IMG/VR virus record: IMGVR_UViG_3300023110_000072
Coordinates: 1 to 41,359 of that record
Direction: 5' to 3' (one strand)
DNA: 41,359 nt
DNA from: a virus
Positions 1 through 6,722 of the stretch are shown piece by piece; within the stretch, counting starts at the first letter, position 1, and the number at the start of each line of letters is the position of its first letter. The position numbers and the translations under genes were made by a program. Under the pieces are notes generated by a model, which did no database searches, had not been told where the DNA came from, and saw only the letters and a program-made list of their open reading frames with translations.

Positions 1-539
1 GTTTTTTCAAAGTAGATATGTTTAATCATATCAGTTGGAATATGTCCACCTGTCGGAAGTACTTCGTGTCCTTCATCAAATACTAACTCCACAGTTACAG
101 TTAAGTTTGATTCATCATCCCACTCTCTTTCTTGTTCTTCCAACAATCTCCACTCACCACGATTTAAATATTGGTCTTGTAGAGCACAGTTTAGAAAAGA
201 AAAAGTTTGTCTTAGATTTTCGTAAGAATCAGAATATGTTGCCGCTGGTGCAAGATGTCCTTTATCCCAAACATTTCTATAATAATCTGCATTATCAGAT
301 GTGTGAACATCTTTTTCTGTATAAAAGTTCATTGAACCTCTATCTACATTCTTAACTCTATTAGTTGATGTATAAACCAACTTCATAGGTTGTTCGTAGA
401 TTTCATTGTACCAAACTTTAAAGACTGGATTTTCAACAATTACTTCCGCTCTTAATTCTTTTTGGGGTTCTTGAGCAAAACCCTCTTTCTCACATCCATA
501 TAATGCTAAAGATATGATTAAAATTTTCCATAGTTTCAT
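1..539 (-). CDS. DNA/RNA non-specific endonuclease, secreted lipoprotein (partial, 3' end outside window)
   Basis: I translated this by hand from the ATG at 537-539; 180 residues are visible and the frame is still open at the window edge. Residues 1-16 form a lipoprotein-type signal (MKLWKILIISLALYGC), with Cys16 as the likely lipidated residue; Tyr at -2 makes the lipobox imperfect. The mature part matches the NUC family (Serratia nuclease/NucA): DKGHLAPAATY at 92-102 corresponds to the catalytic DRGH motif with His95 as general base, and LNRGEW at 125-130 carries the metal-binding Asn126. Family members cut DNA and RNA without sequence preference using Mg2+. A signal sequence implies action outside the cytoplasm, perhaps in the periplasm. 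A GGAG ribosome site and a late-type promoter motif lie just upstream. The nuclease assignment is strong; the lipoprotein assignment is moderate. Confidence 0.88.
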   Translation of the reverse strand, partial: MKLWKILIISLALYGCEKEGFAQEPQKELRAEVIVENPVFKVWYNEIYEQPMKLVYTSTNRVKNVDRGSMNFYTEKDVHTSDNADYYRNVWDKGHLAPAATYSDSYENLRQTFSFLNCALQDQYLNRGEWRLLEEQEREWDDESNLTVTVELVFDEGHEVLPTGGHIPTDMIKHIYFEK

Positions 540-559
540 AAAAACTCCTTTTGTTAATA

Positions 560-569
560 TATAAATATT
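560..569 (-). promoter_or_regulatory. Late-type promoter motif for the nuclease gene
   Basis: The coding strand reads AATATTTATA, nine of ten matches to the TATATTTATA motif found before the structural genes. It ends 20 bases before the nuclease ATG, with AAAGGAG between. No other function is evident in the 59-base intergenic gap. Confidence 0.5.
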
Positions 570-598
570 AGATTTTTGAGGATATCAAATAAGTAAAG

Positions 599-1153
599 TT
601 ATAACATATTTTTTTCTTCTTTCTGTATGAAAGATAGTGATAGTATCACTCTTGATTTATTGCCTATTATTTTATCTGTTTGATGTACAGTATGATATGG
701 AGCAAAAACTACCATATCACCTTCATCCATAGGAAATTCTACACCATTGAATTTATAAACACCACCTTGTTCTGGTTTTTCAAGTAATACATTAAATCTA
801 AATTCTTTTGGATTGTGTGCATCTATGTGTTTTATTAAGTAATGGCCTTCTTTGAATTGTAGTAAAAAATCTCCCCAATATAATCCTTTTAAGTTTTCAA
901 AACCTTCATTTAACTTATTTTCAATACCAAATTCGTCTTTCCATTTTTCAAAAGCATATTTTCTCCATCTTTCTCCTAACTCGGTATTATAAATTTTTGG
1001 CCCTTCATATAAGATACCATACTGGTTATTATTAGGCAATCGAATCCAATCTTCATTTGGATAATTTAACAACTCCATAAATTCTTCTTTCCACTCCATA
1101 GGGAAAGCGTTTTTTATAAGAGTTATATCCCTTATGTATTTAAATTTCTCCAT
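599..1153 (-). CDS. 2-oxoglutarate/Fe(II)-dependent oxygenase
   Basis: A 184-residue protein starting at the ATG at 1151-1153. The frame is open further upstream to a TTG, but that part is the polymerase 3'-end remnant read in another frame, so I use the ATG preceded by GGGG. The double-stranded beta-helix iron site is complete: His109-x-Asp111 (KHIDAHNP), distal His157 (YHTVHQTD) and the 2-oxoglutarate-binding Arg168 (GNKSRVILS). This arrangement is typical of the prolyl-4-hydroxylase-like 2OG-Fe(II) superfamily, which hydroxylates proteins, nucleic acids or small molecules using O2 and 2-oxoglutarate. The substrate cannot be read from sequence. It lies after two glycosyltransferase-like genes and before the nuclease, suggesting an accessory or modification module. 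It appears full length for a compact phage oxygenase. Confidence 0.85.
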   Translation of the reverse strand: MEKFKYIRDITLIKNAFPMEWKEEFMELLNYPNEDWIRLPNNNQYGILYEGPKIYNTELGERWRKYAFEKWKDEFGIENKLNEGFENLKGLYWGDFLLQFKEGHYLIKHIDAHNPKEFRFNVLLEKPEQGGVYKFNGVEFPMDEGDMVVFAPYHTVHQTDKIIGNKSRVILSLSFIQKEEKNML

Positions 1154-1226
1154 AAGTTTTACCCCAATCGGCTTTGACAGGAAATCCAAAATTTTCGAGA
1201 ACGCATTTAATCTTTTTAATTGTTTC
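1140..1226 (-). pseudogene. Displaced remnant of a DNA polymerase 3' end
   Basis: Twenty-eight codons plus TAA encode ETIKKIKCVLENFGF followed by PVKADWGKTYGEI, almost the same as the last 28 residues of the polymerase encoded at 3751-5046 (21 of 28 residues identical; 75 of 87 bases by hand count). No polymerase body precedes it: directly upstream are a GGAG site, a late-type promoter motif and the end of another gene. The mostly conservative or synonymous differences suggest it came from a related polymerase allele or an old duplication rather than a recent copy. As in the intact gene, the next gene starts at an ATG inside the TAT-GGA-GAA codons (ATG at 1153). Confidence 0.85.
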
Positions 1227-1243
1227 TCCTTTGTTTGTTAGTA

Positions 1244-1253
1244 TATAAATATA
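1244..1253 (-). promoter_or_regulatory. Late-type promoter motif upstream of the polymerase remnant and oxygenase
   Basis: This is an exact coding-strand TATATTTATA. It is followed by AAAGGAG at 1226-1232, but no ATG lies at normal spacing; the position where a start would be expected is the beginning of the polymerase remnant. The oxygenase ATG is about 90 bases downstream. The promoter and ribosome site look as if they were cut off from their original gene by recombination. Confidence 0.5.
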
Positions 1254-1254
1254 G

Positions 1255-2457
1255 TTAAATTAATTCTTTCGAAGAATTTAAAACTATATCCAGATACGAG
1301 TTATTTGAGTAACAAATATCAATTAAATTTACTCGTGTTGTTTCAACCCAAGCTTTTAATTCTTCCTTCAATGATTCCCATTTGGTTTCATTAGAAACTG
1401 ATTTTTTTATTAACTCCATTAGTTCTTCAAATGATTCATAGGTAAAAGAAAGTGGATATGGGGTTTTATTATATTTTCTCTGAATTTCATTATAAAAATC
1501 AAATACCTTAAATGAAGCTGGTAAAAATAATTTACCACTTAAAATTCTAATTACTGATTTTTCACTAATATAATCCATCTCCATCCATTCATCAATTATC
1601 TCTACTTCCGCAAGAGGAAGTATTTTATAATACATTTCATGAATATTGTTTTTATTTGCTTCATTACCCCAATCGTGAATTCCATATCCTCTTTTATTGA
1701 TATAGTTTTCTTTTATAGAACTTTGAATATATTTTCTAAAATCATCTATTTCTTTATCAATTCCACTATCAACACTATCTTTAGTAAAACAATATGATGA
1801 GTATGTTATATAAACTTCTGGTATTTCTAAAAGAGAGTTTATTTGTTTAATCTTTTCTCCAATAATTCTTCTAACCGAATAACTTAATTTGTGTCGTGGT
1901 TTTATTTCTTTTAAATAATCATATAAAAAGTAAGAATGTTTTATATCTAAATTCGAATCGTGAATATATGATAAAAAATTATTTGTAAAAACATAGTGTC
2001 TATTTTTAAATTTTTTGTTTTTTAAAATTTCATCAACAAATATGTTTGAATTTTTAATTTCGTATAAATCATGTGAATGACTTATACCTTCCCAATCTAT
2101 ATAAAAAATATTTAACTTTTCACCAAGTAAATTTCCTTTTTCAATTAAATCTTTTTTTAAGGTGTATTTAAAATAATTTACTGTTTTATAGCTATATCCC
2201 CTATCTGTAATAATTCCGTTTTGCATAAGATAAGTATGTACATCAAATATATGATTCCCATCTATCTTATCCCAATCACCATCACCACAGAAATTTATTT
2301 CTAATGGAGTTTCTTTATAATTTGTATGTAAAGTTATTTTTTTATGTTGTTCTTTAAAGAAAAAAGCAGGTACATCTTTTACATCTAAATCAGTACCATG
2401 GAAAAAGTACCAAAATAAATCATTGGTGTAATTATGATGTACATAAAATTTTTTCAT
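1255..2457 (-). CDS. Glycosyltransferase-like protein, second tandem paralogue
   Basis: A 400-residue protein whose ATG overlaps the stop of the preceding paralogue (ATGA), so the two are probably translationally coupled. It aligns end to end with that neighbour: both begin with a Y(V/I)HH.YT..LFW.F.HG block, share WDK.DG.H.FD and .DRG(Y/F), both have NYINKRGYGIHDWG, and both end with a NNSY.D block. The ISEKSVIRILSGKLFLP segment corresponds to the ITEKS...GKPFIP motif of the paralogue, which resembles a motif common in glycosyltransferase-like proteins of marine phages and surface-polysaccharide clusters. No transmembrane segment or signal peptide is visible. The enzymatic role is inferred; I cannot identify donor or acceptor. 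Confidence 0.55.
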   Translation of the reverse strand: MKKFYVHHNYTNDLFWYFFHGTDLDVKDVPAFFFKEQHKKITLHTNYKETPLEINFCGDGDWDKIDGNHIFDVHTYLMQNGIITDRGYSYKTVNYFKYTLKKDLIEKGNLLGEKLNIFYIDWEGISHSHDLYEIKNSNIFVDEILKNKKFKNRHYVFTNNFLSYIHDSNLDIKHSYFLYDYLKEIKPRHKLSYSVRRIIGEKIKQINSLLEIPEVYITYSSYCFTKDSVDSGIDKEIDDFRKYIQSSIKENYINKRGYGIHDWGNEANKNNIHEMYYKILPLAEVEIIDEWMEMDYISEKSVIRILSGKLFLPASFKVFDFYNEIQRKYNKTPYPLSFTYESFEELMELIKKSVSNETKWESLKEELKAWVETTRVNLIDICYSNNSYLDIVLNSSKELI

Positions 2458-3764
2458 AATAAACTTGGAGTTTTAATTTCATTTTTTGTAATAATGTAAT
2501 CAAAATATGAATTATTTTCGTGAATTATTTCAACAAGTTGTTTTCTTAGATTTTGTACATATAATGTAAGCTTATCTAAAAACTCTTTCCATTTTACTTC
2601 ATCTTTTGTAATTTCATCTATATAATCAAGTTTATCTAATACAAAATCATATTCTAATGGAAATTCTAAAGTAGGTTTATTATAATTTTTCAACCACTTA
2701 TCATAAAAATCAATAGTAGCTCTATAAAATGGAATGAAAGGTTTTCCTACCAAAATATGTGATATTGATTTTTCAGTTATGTAATTATCTCCACTATTAG
2801 CTTTATTATTAGTTTTTTCAGAATGATGCTTTGGTGAGTGTTCGAATAAAATACATACATCTGAAATACCAAACATTTTCCACATATTTTCATTCATATT
2901 ATTTGAATTCCACTCACCACCCCAATCATGAATACCATATCCTCTTTTATTGATATAGTTTTCACTTGGCATAGAATCTAATAATTTTTTTCTAACATCA
3001 ACTTCTTTTTGTGTTTTAAATTTATCGATTTGTAACGATGATTGAAATGAAGAATTTGTTATAGATATGTGTGGGTTATTTAGTTCTAAAACTTTATCTG
3101 TTAATAATTCTTTATCACCATACAATCTTCTAATTGGAATATTAATTTTATATTTGTAATCATTTTTATATTTTAGATAATCACCAAAAAAATAATAATC
3201 TCTAATACCTAATGTATTTGGATATATAAATGACCAAATTAAGTTGGTAAATACAAAATGATGGTTTTTTACATTTTCTGCATTTGGACTAACTTCATCA
3301 ACAAAAAATTGTATATTTGGATTTAGATTTTTATACCATCCTTCCATTATATAAGGGTCATGTCCTTCCCAATCTATATAAAAGTAATGAATATTATCAG
3401 AAAGTATTGAAGCTTTTGAATTTAAAAATTTTAAATTTTTTTGATTTATTTCAACCATTATGTTTGAATTAAATCCTCTATCGGAAACTCTATTATCTTC
3501 TAATAAATTTATACTATAATCAAACAAATGAAAACCATCTGTTTTATCCCAATGCTTTTCATTACAAAAAATTACCTCGATTTTTTTTCCTTTATACTTT
3601 CCATTTAAAATTACATCATCGTTTACTTTTATATTCTTATTATGTTGATTCCATTCTTTAAACCAAGTTGGAACGGATTCAGGTTCTATTTCTAACCCAT
3701 GACAAAATAACCAAAATAATTCATAGGTATAATAATGATGTATGTAAACTTTAAACTTCTCCAT
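2454..3764 (-). CDS. Glycosyltransferase-like protein, first tandem paralogue
   Basis: A 436-residue protein starting at the ATG at 3762-3764, which lies inside the last codons of the DNA polymerase gene (TATGGAGAA). A longer frame to 3800 exists but is polymerase sequence in another frame. Residues 269-282 (NYINKRGYGIHDWG) and 329-344 (ITEKSISHILVGKPFI) are the best-conserved blocks with the tandem paralogue. The ITEK...GKPFI block followed by an aromatic-rich segment resembles the C-terminal part of fucosyltransferase/GT-B-like proteins in phage and surface-glycan clusters. It is an intact, soluble-looking protein. It could modify capsid or fibre proteins, or host surface glycans; the evidence does not choose between these. 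Confidence 0.55.
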   Translation of the reverse strand: MEKFKVYIHHYYTYELFWLFCHGLEIEPESVPTWFKEWNQHNKNIKVNDDVILNGKYKGKKIEVIFCNEKHWDKTDGFHLFDYSINLLEDNRVSDRGFNSNIMVEINQKNLKFLNSKASILSDNIHYFYIDWEGHDPYIMEGWYKNLNPNIQFFVDEVSPNAENVKNHHFVFTNLIWSFIYPNTLGIRDYYFFGDYLKYKNDYKYKINIPIRRLYGDKELLTDKVLELNNPHISITNSSFQSSLQIDKFKTQKEVDVRKKLLDSMPSENYINKRGYGIHDWGGEWNSNNMNENMWKMFGISDVCILFEHSPKHHSEKTNNKANSGDNYITEKSISHILVGKPFIPFYRATIDFYDKWLKNYNKPTLEFPLEYDFVLDKLDYIDEITKDEVKWKEFLDKLTLYVQNLRKQLVEIIHENNSYFDYIITKNEIKTPSLL

Positions 3765-3837
3765 AATTTTTACCCCAATCTGCTTTGACGGGAAATCCAT
3801 AACTTTCGAGAACGGATTTAACTAATTTAATCGTTTC
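3751..3837 (-). repeat. Direct repeat copy A (polymerase 3' end); copy B at 1140-1226
   Basis: These 87 bases, the last 28 codons and stop of the polymerase, recur in the same orientation at 1140-1226 with 75 of 87 positions matching. The two copies bracket the pair of glycosyltransferase-like genes, giving a 2.6 kb segment flanked by direct repeats. Confidence 0.85.
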
Positions 3838-5046
3838 TACCTCAGATTCATCAAACTCGAAAAGGAATGAATCATAGGTATATAATATAGGTAGAGGCAA
3901 TTGTAATTTTCTTAACTTTTCCATCACTTCAATATTAAACTCAGTTTCAGTCGCTTGAAGAAGATAATTAAAGAATTTTTGTGATGTTGGTTTTTCAATC
4001 CAACCTAAAGGAATTTTTCTTCCTTTTGGAGTTTGTAAATAACCATTTTTCACACCATCTTCTTGTATCTTTCTAATAAACTTATCAACCTTATCAAAGA
4101 ATGGAATCTTTCTATCTTCATCACTCACACCACCATAAAGGATTCTAAAGGTTCTTCCTTTGGATTCATCGTAATCACAACCATATTGGTCTGCTAACCA
4201 TTGGTGTACCGATGTATCGGGTAGTTTGTGTTTAATCAACTTACCAATAATTCGAACATGATAAGCATCGTAATCAAATTGTAAGAACAACTTACCATCT
4301 CTTGGAATAAACGATTCTCTCGAACCATCTTTCTTGTTAAGAGCAGAAAAGTTAACACCACCATGTCTATTGGATGGTCTTGAAGTTATCGTATAAGGAT
4401 TATATTCGGTGAATATATTCCCTAAAAGTAATGAGTTTTGGTGATTAGGCCATCTATCAAGAAATTTTTCCGTATCGACCCGAATACCCTTTCGTTCAAT
4501 CTGAGAAAGGATAGGAATCATCGTATTATCAATCCAAGTTGTATTGTCTTTAAGAAATTCTCTAAGATAATTTGGATGTGAAGGAGAAATATCTCCCCAT
4601 TCACCAACAATCTCTCGTAGAACCTCACCCCACTTCATTATAGGGATACTCTTACCTAAGTCATCTCTTATACCCAATCGGTAATAAAAGTTCGTTAGAA
4701 CCTCTAATTTATCACCAAAGGGGTATATTTGGTTTTGTTCAAAGAATAATGCAGTTTGAACATCTTTTAGCTTTTCAATATTGATATCGGTTTGTAAAAA
4801 ACCTTTTTTATTCCAAATCCACTTGTTTTGAGTGGAAAGAGATAAATCAATAGTTAGAGGTTCACAATCATTATGATTAAAAGGTAAGATAAAATCTATA
4901 TTTGAAAATCGGACATACAAAAATGACAACCTATTATTCATAGGATGTTTTTCTAAATCTTCCCAAATTGGAATAATCGTTGATTGTTCGTTATTCCAAT
5001 ATTCAAGAAATTGGTCTTTCTCTTTATTGGTTTCTACTATAACCAC
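3751..5046 (-). CDS. Family A DNA polymerase, short form
   Basis: A 431-residue polymerase. The family A palm/fingers motifs are visible: a TSRPSNRHGGVNFSAL block near 221-236, motif A QFDYDAYHVR with catalytic Asp258, motif B K296-x3-F300-x3-Y304-G, and motif C YTYDSF with catalytic Asp392. Compared with Pol I or T7, the motif B arginine four residues before the lysine is a tyrosine, and the motif A glutamate is a histidine. The N-terminal 150 residues resemble an exonuclease fold in outline but show no DxE catalytic pair, so proofreading is probably absent or supplied separately. The size resembles split polymerases such as that of Rhodothermus phage RM378 (recalled, not searched). Its last codons overlap the following glycosyltransferase-like gene and are duplicated at 1140-1226. 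Confidence 0.85.
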   Translation of the reverse strand: MVIVETNKEKDQFLEYWNNEQSTIIPIWEDLEKHPMNNRLSFLYVRFSNIDFILPFNHNDCEPLTIDLSLSTQNKWIWNKKGFLQTDINIEKLKDVQTALFFEQNQIYPFGDKLEVLTNFYYRLGIRDDLGKSIPIMKWGEVLREIVGEWGDISPSHPNYLREFLKDNTTWIDNTMIPILSQIERKGIRVDTEKFLDRWPNHQNSLLLGNIFTEYNPYTITSRPSNRHGGVNFSALNKKDGSRESFIPRDGKLFLQFDYDAYHVRIIGKLIKHKLPDTSVHQWLADQYGCDYDESKGRTFRILYGGVSDEDRKIPFFDKVDKFIRKIQEDGVKNGYLQTPKGRKIPLGWIEKPTSQKFFNYLLQATETEFNIEVMEKLRKLQLPLPILYTYDSFLFEFDESEVETIKLVKSVLESYGFPVKADWGKNYGEV

Positions 5047-5068
5047 TTATTGGTCTATGTTTAAGTTA

Positions 5069-5314
5069 CTATCGTGTATTTCTTTTTACGATTTCTATGA
5101 ATTGAGATAAATCTAAATATCTATCAAACATAATACTCGTATCTTGAAATATTTCCACATACCACTCATCGTTTTCTATTTCATCCGAAGTTGGTGAAAT
5201 GAATGATACGACTCCGTTATTTCCAAGGTCTAATGTATAGTAGTAGAAATTATCTCCTTCATCGTTTTCATCAAATCGTTGAAATCCTAATGATATTAAA
5301 TCTTGTTCTCTCAT
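5069..5314 (-). CDS. Small acidic hypothetical protein
   Basis: An 81-residue, acidic, aromatic-rich protein (MREQDLISLGFQRF start; WYVEIFQDTS near the middle). I do not recognise a family with certainty; its look, with alternating beta-strands and a C-terminal helix, is typical of small phage proteins of unknown function. The start overlaps the stop of the preceding 44-residue gene by ATGA, and the polymerase follows 22 bases downstream, so it belongs to the HNH-to-polymerase operon. No signal peptide or membrane segment is present. Confidence 0.7.
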   Translation of the reverse strand: MREQDLISLGFQRFDENDEGDNFYYYTLDLGNNGVVSFISPTSDEIENDEWYVEIFQDTSIMFDRYLDLSQFIEIVKRNTR

Positions 5315-5445
5315 ACTACACCTGCATTGTATTCCATAAGTATTAGTTCTGCAGTTTCTTCATCTACATACCCACTCCCATCCATATCGATGAGGTGTCC
5401 TACATAATACATTCCATCTAATTGTGTTAAATCTGTTTTTTTCAT
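5311..5445 (-). CDS. Tiny protein with an EF-hand-like loop
   Basis: A 44-residue frame beginning MKKTDLTQLDGMYYVGHL. It joins its neighbours by ATGA overlaps at both ends (with the HNH gene stop at 5442 and the next start at 5314), which is strong evidence that it is translated. Residues 20-31, DMDGSGYVDEET, fit a calcium-binding EF-hand loop: Asp at 1 and 3, Ser at 5, Gly at 6, a hydrophobic residue at 8 and Asp at 9; position 12 is Thr instead of Glu. Short flanking segments could form helices. Calcium binding is inferred from the motif alone. Confidence 0.7.
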   Translation of the reverse strand: MKKTDLTQLDGMYYVGHLIDMDGSGYVDEETAELILMEYNAGVV

Positions 5446-5900
5446 TTTATAAATCCAAGTTTTCTTTTTATATCTAACCAAGTCTCTTCATCACAATCAT
5501 TTTTCATTCTATTAAAACAAGTTAGAGTTAATTGACAGTTACCTGGTATATATCCTTTCGAACTATCTATTCTATCTACTGATATTTGTAATGAGTGATT
5601 TGGAATTAAGTTAAATCTTTCATCCATATCCCAACCACTAATTGCACACTTACCTCCTTGTAGTAACCAAAGTTTTTGAATGTATTGTTTGTCAATGGTT
5701 AATTCATGACCAAATAATTTTTGGTATTCGGCTGACGAGTAAGCTTCAAGACCTTCTTCTATTCTTTGTTTGTTTTTCTTAGTAAAGGTTTTACCACCTC
5801 CTGCTCCAAATCTAGCAGAGGTTCGTACTTTATCCCAAAGTTTATCTTCTACTATTTTGGAAATTTTTGTAATTGTTTCTGTGAAAAATGTGTTTGTCAT
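5442..5900 (-). CDS. HNH-type endonuclease
   Basis: A 152-residue protein. Residues 85-133 show an HNH/beta-beta-alpha-metal pattern: CAISGWDMD, then SVDRIDSSKGYIPGNCQL, then N130-RMK. The first His of classical HNH is Asp109 within VDRID, as in many phage HNH proteins; Asn121 and Asn130 are the other motif positions. The N-terminal 80 residues are basic and helical and probably bind DNA. Phage enzymes of this kind act as homing endonucleases or in DNA metabolism. It heads an operon (own host-like promoter at 5916-5946) with two tiny genes and the DNA polymerase, a common location for homing endonucleases. Confidence 0.8.
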   Translation of the reverse strand: MTNTFFTETITKISKIVEDKLWDKVRTSARFGAGGGKTFTKKNKQRIEEGLEAYSSAEYQKLFGHELTIDKQYIQKLWLLQGGKCAISGWDMDERFNLIPNHSLQISVDRIDSSKGYIPGNCQLTLTCFNRMKNDCDEETWLDIKRKLGFIK

Positions 5901-5915
5901 AATTTTAATTTTTTA

Positions 5916-5946
5916 CAAATATACGAAAAATATTTTAAATTACCAA
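5916..5946 (-). promoter_or_regulatory. Bacteroidota-type promoter for the HNH-polymerase operon
   Basis: On the coding strand TTG (5944-5946) is followed after exactly 20 bases by TATATTTG (5916-5923), a full match to the TAnnTTTG -7 element with a TTG -33 element. It sits over the end of the upstream gene and 15 bases before the HNH start. Two other promoters in this window have the same boxes and spacing, and the stretch TTTTTCG just before the -7 element is also shared. Confidence 0.75.
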
Positions 5947-6512
5947 ATTTCAAACCCACCACATTCTCTGAGGAATGAAATAAATCTTTGTAAGTGTGCT
6001 TTATCAACTGAATGTGATGATTTTACTACCATACCATCTTTAGTTACGATTGGTGTTGTGATAAGTTTACCATAGTATTCTTCATTCAAATCTTCTTCGA
6101 CTTTTGATGTAGCAAATTTACCATCTAAGGTTGTCCAACTACCCATACAAAGTTGTAGTTCATCTACATCTTCCACATCGAAGAACTCTTTACCGATTTC
6201 TTCTAATGCATCAGCAAGTTTGTTACACTCTTCTTGAGTTTCCAAACCTCTACCATCATTTGAACCCCAATAAGATAAATCAAGACCTAAATCTCTCATA
6301 TCATTTACCATTTCTGATAACATGACGATTGGTCTCCATCCCCACCAATTGGAACGAAAGTAATCACCAGGATTATTTTCTCTAAATTCTCTATCTAATT
6401 GCCAAAACTCATCTTTGGCAGTTTCACTCATTTCTTTCCATACTTCATTTGATGGAAATTTAGGTTTTTCTGAACGAATGATTGGGTTTTTACCCGAAAT
6501 ATCTACTCCCAT
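5940..6512 (-). CDS. Conserved phage protein of unknown function (MGVDISGKNP family)
   Basis: A 190-residue protein beginning MGVDISGKNPIIRSEKP, with a tryptophan-rich core (NWWGWRPIVMLSEMVND near 55-71) and a C-terminal FLRECGGFEIW. I recall phage proteins with this start, this WW-WRP block and a closing CGGFEI-type tail; their function is unknown to me. The protein is acidic and soluble, with no signal peptide. It follows the SWIM protein with an 18-base gap and its 3' end contains the -33 box of the next promoter. Confidence 0.75.
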   Translation of the reverse strand: MGVDISGKNPIIRSEKPKFPSNEVWKEMSETAKDEFWQLDREFRENNPGDYFRSNWWGWRPIVMLSEMVNDMRDLGLDLSYWGSNDGRGLETQEECNKLADALEEIGKEFFDVEDVDELQLCMGSWTTLDGKFATSKVEEDLNEEYYGKLITTPIVTKDGMVVKSSHSVDKAHLQRFISFLRECGGFEIW

Positions 6513-6530
6513 AATTTTATAATTTAAATT

Positions 6531-6722
6531 TTATATTGTTAAGTGTGTTAATTTTTCATTTAATCGTTTCATATGTTTACAAGGTGAATGTCTACGAAAT
6601 TCTCTTGCCTTACAATCACAATCATCGATTTTATAATCTGTTACTCTTACTCGATAGTAAGATAACTTACCTGTCTTTTTGTTACGAGAACCCATTTCTC
6701 GATAATACCAACTATTTGTCAT
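6531..6722 (-). CDS. SWIM-type zinc finger small protein
   Basis: A 63-residue protein from the ATG at 6720-6722, which overlaps the end of the upstream gene by 11 bases; a longer start at 6773 would overlap it much more, so I prefer the internal ATG. Cys35-x-Cys37-x10-Cys48-x-His50 is an exact SWIM zinc finger (CxC...CxH), preceded by SYYRVRVTDYKIDDCDCKA. SWIM domains bind DNA or protein partners. The small size, basic charge and early-operon position suggest a nucleic-acid-binding regulator or host-takeover factor; this is inference. Confidence 0.75.
   Translation of the reverse strand: MTNSWYYREMGSRNKKTGKLSYYRVRVTDYKIDDCDCKAREFRRHSPCKHMKRLNEKLTHLTI

Noticed and set aside
3751-3800. A longer start (3800) for the first glycosyltransferase-like gene, giving MDFPSKQIGVKI at the N-terminus
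   Set aside because: The extra residues are the polymerase end read in another frame. The similar extension (MDFLSKPIGVKL, from TTG at 1189) of the unrelated oxygenase gene comes from the duplicated polymerase end, not from shared protein ancestry.
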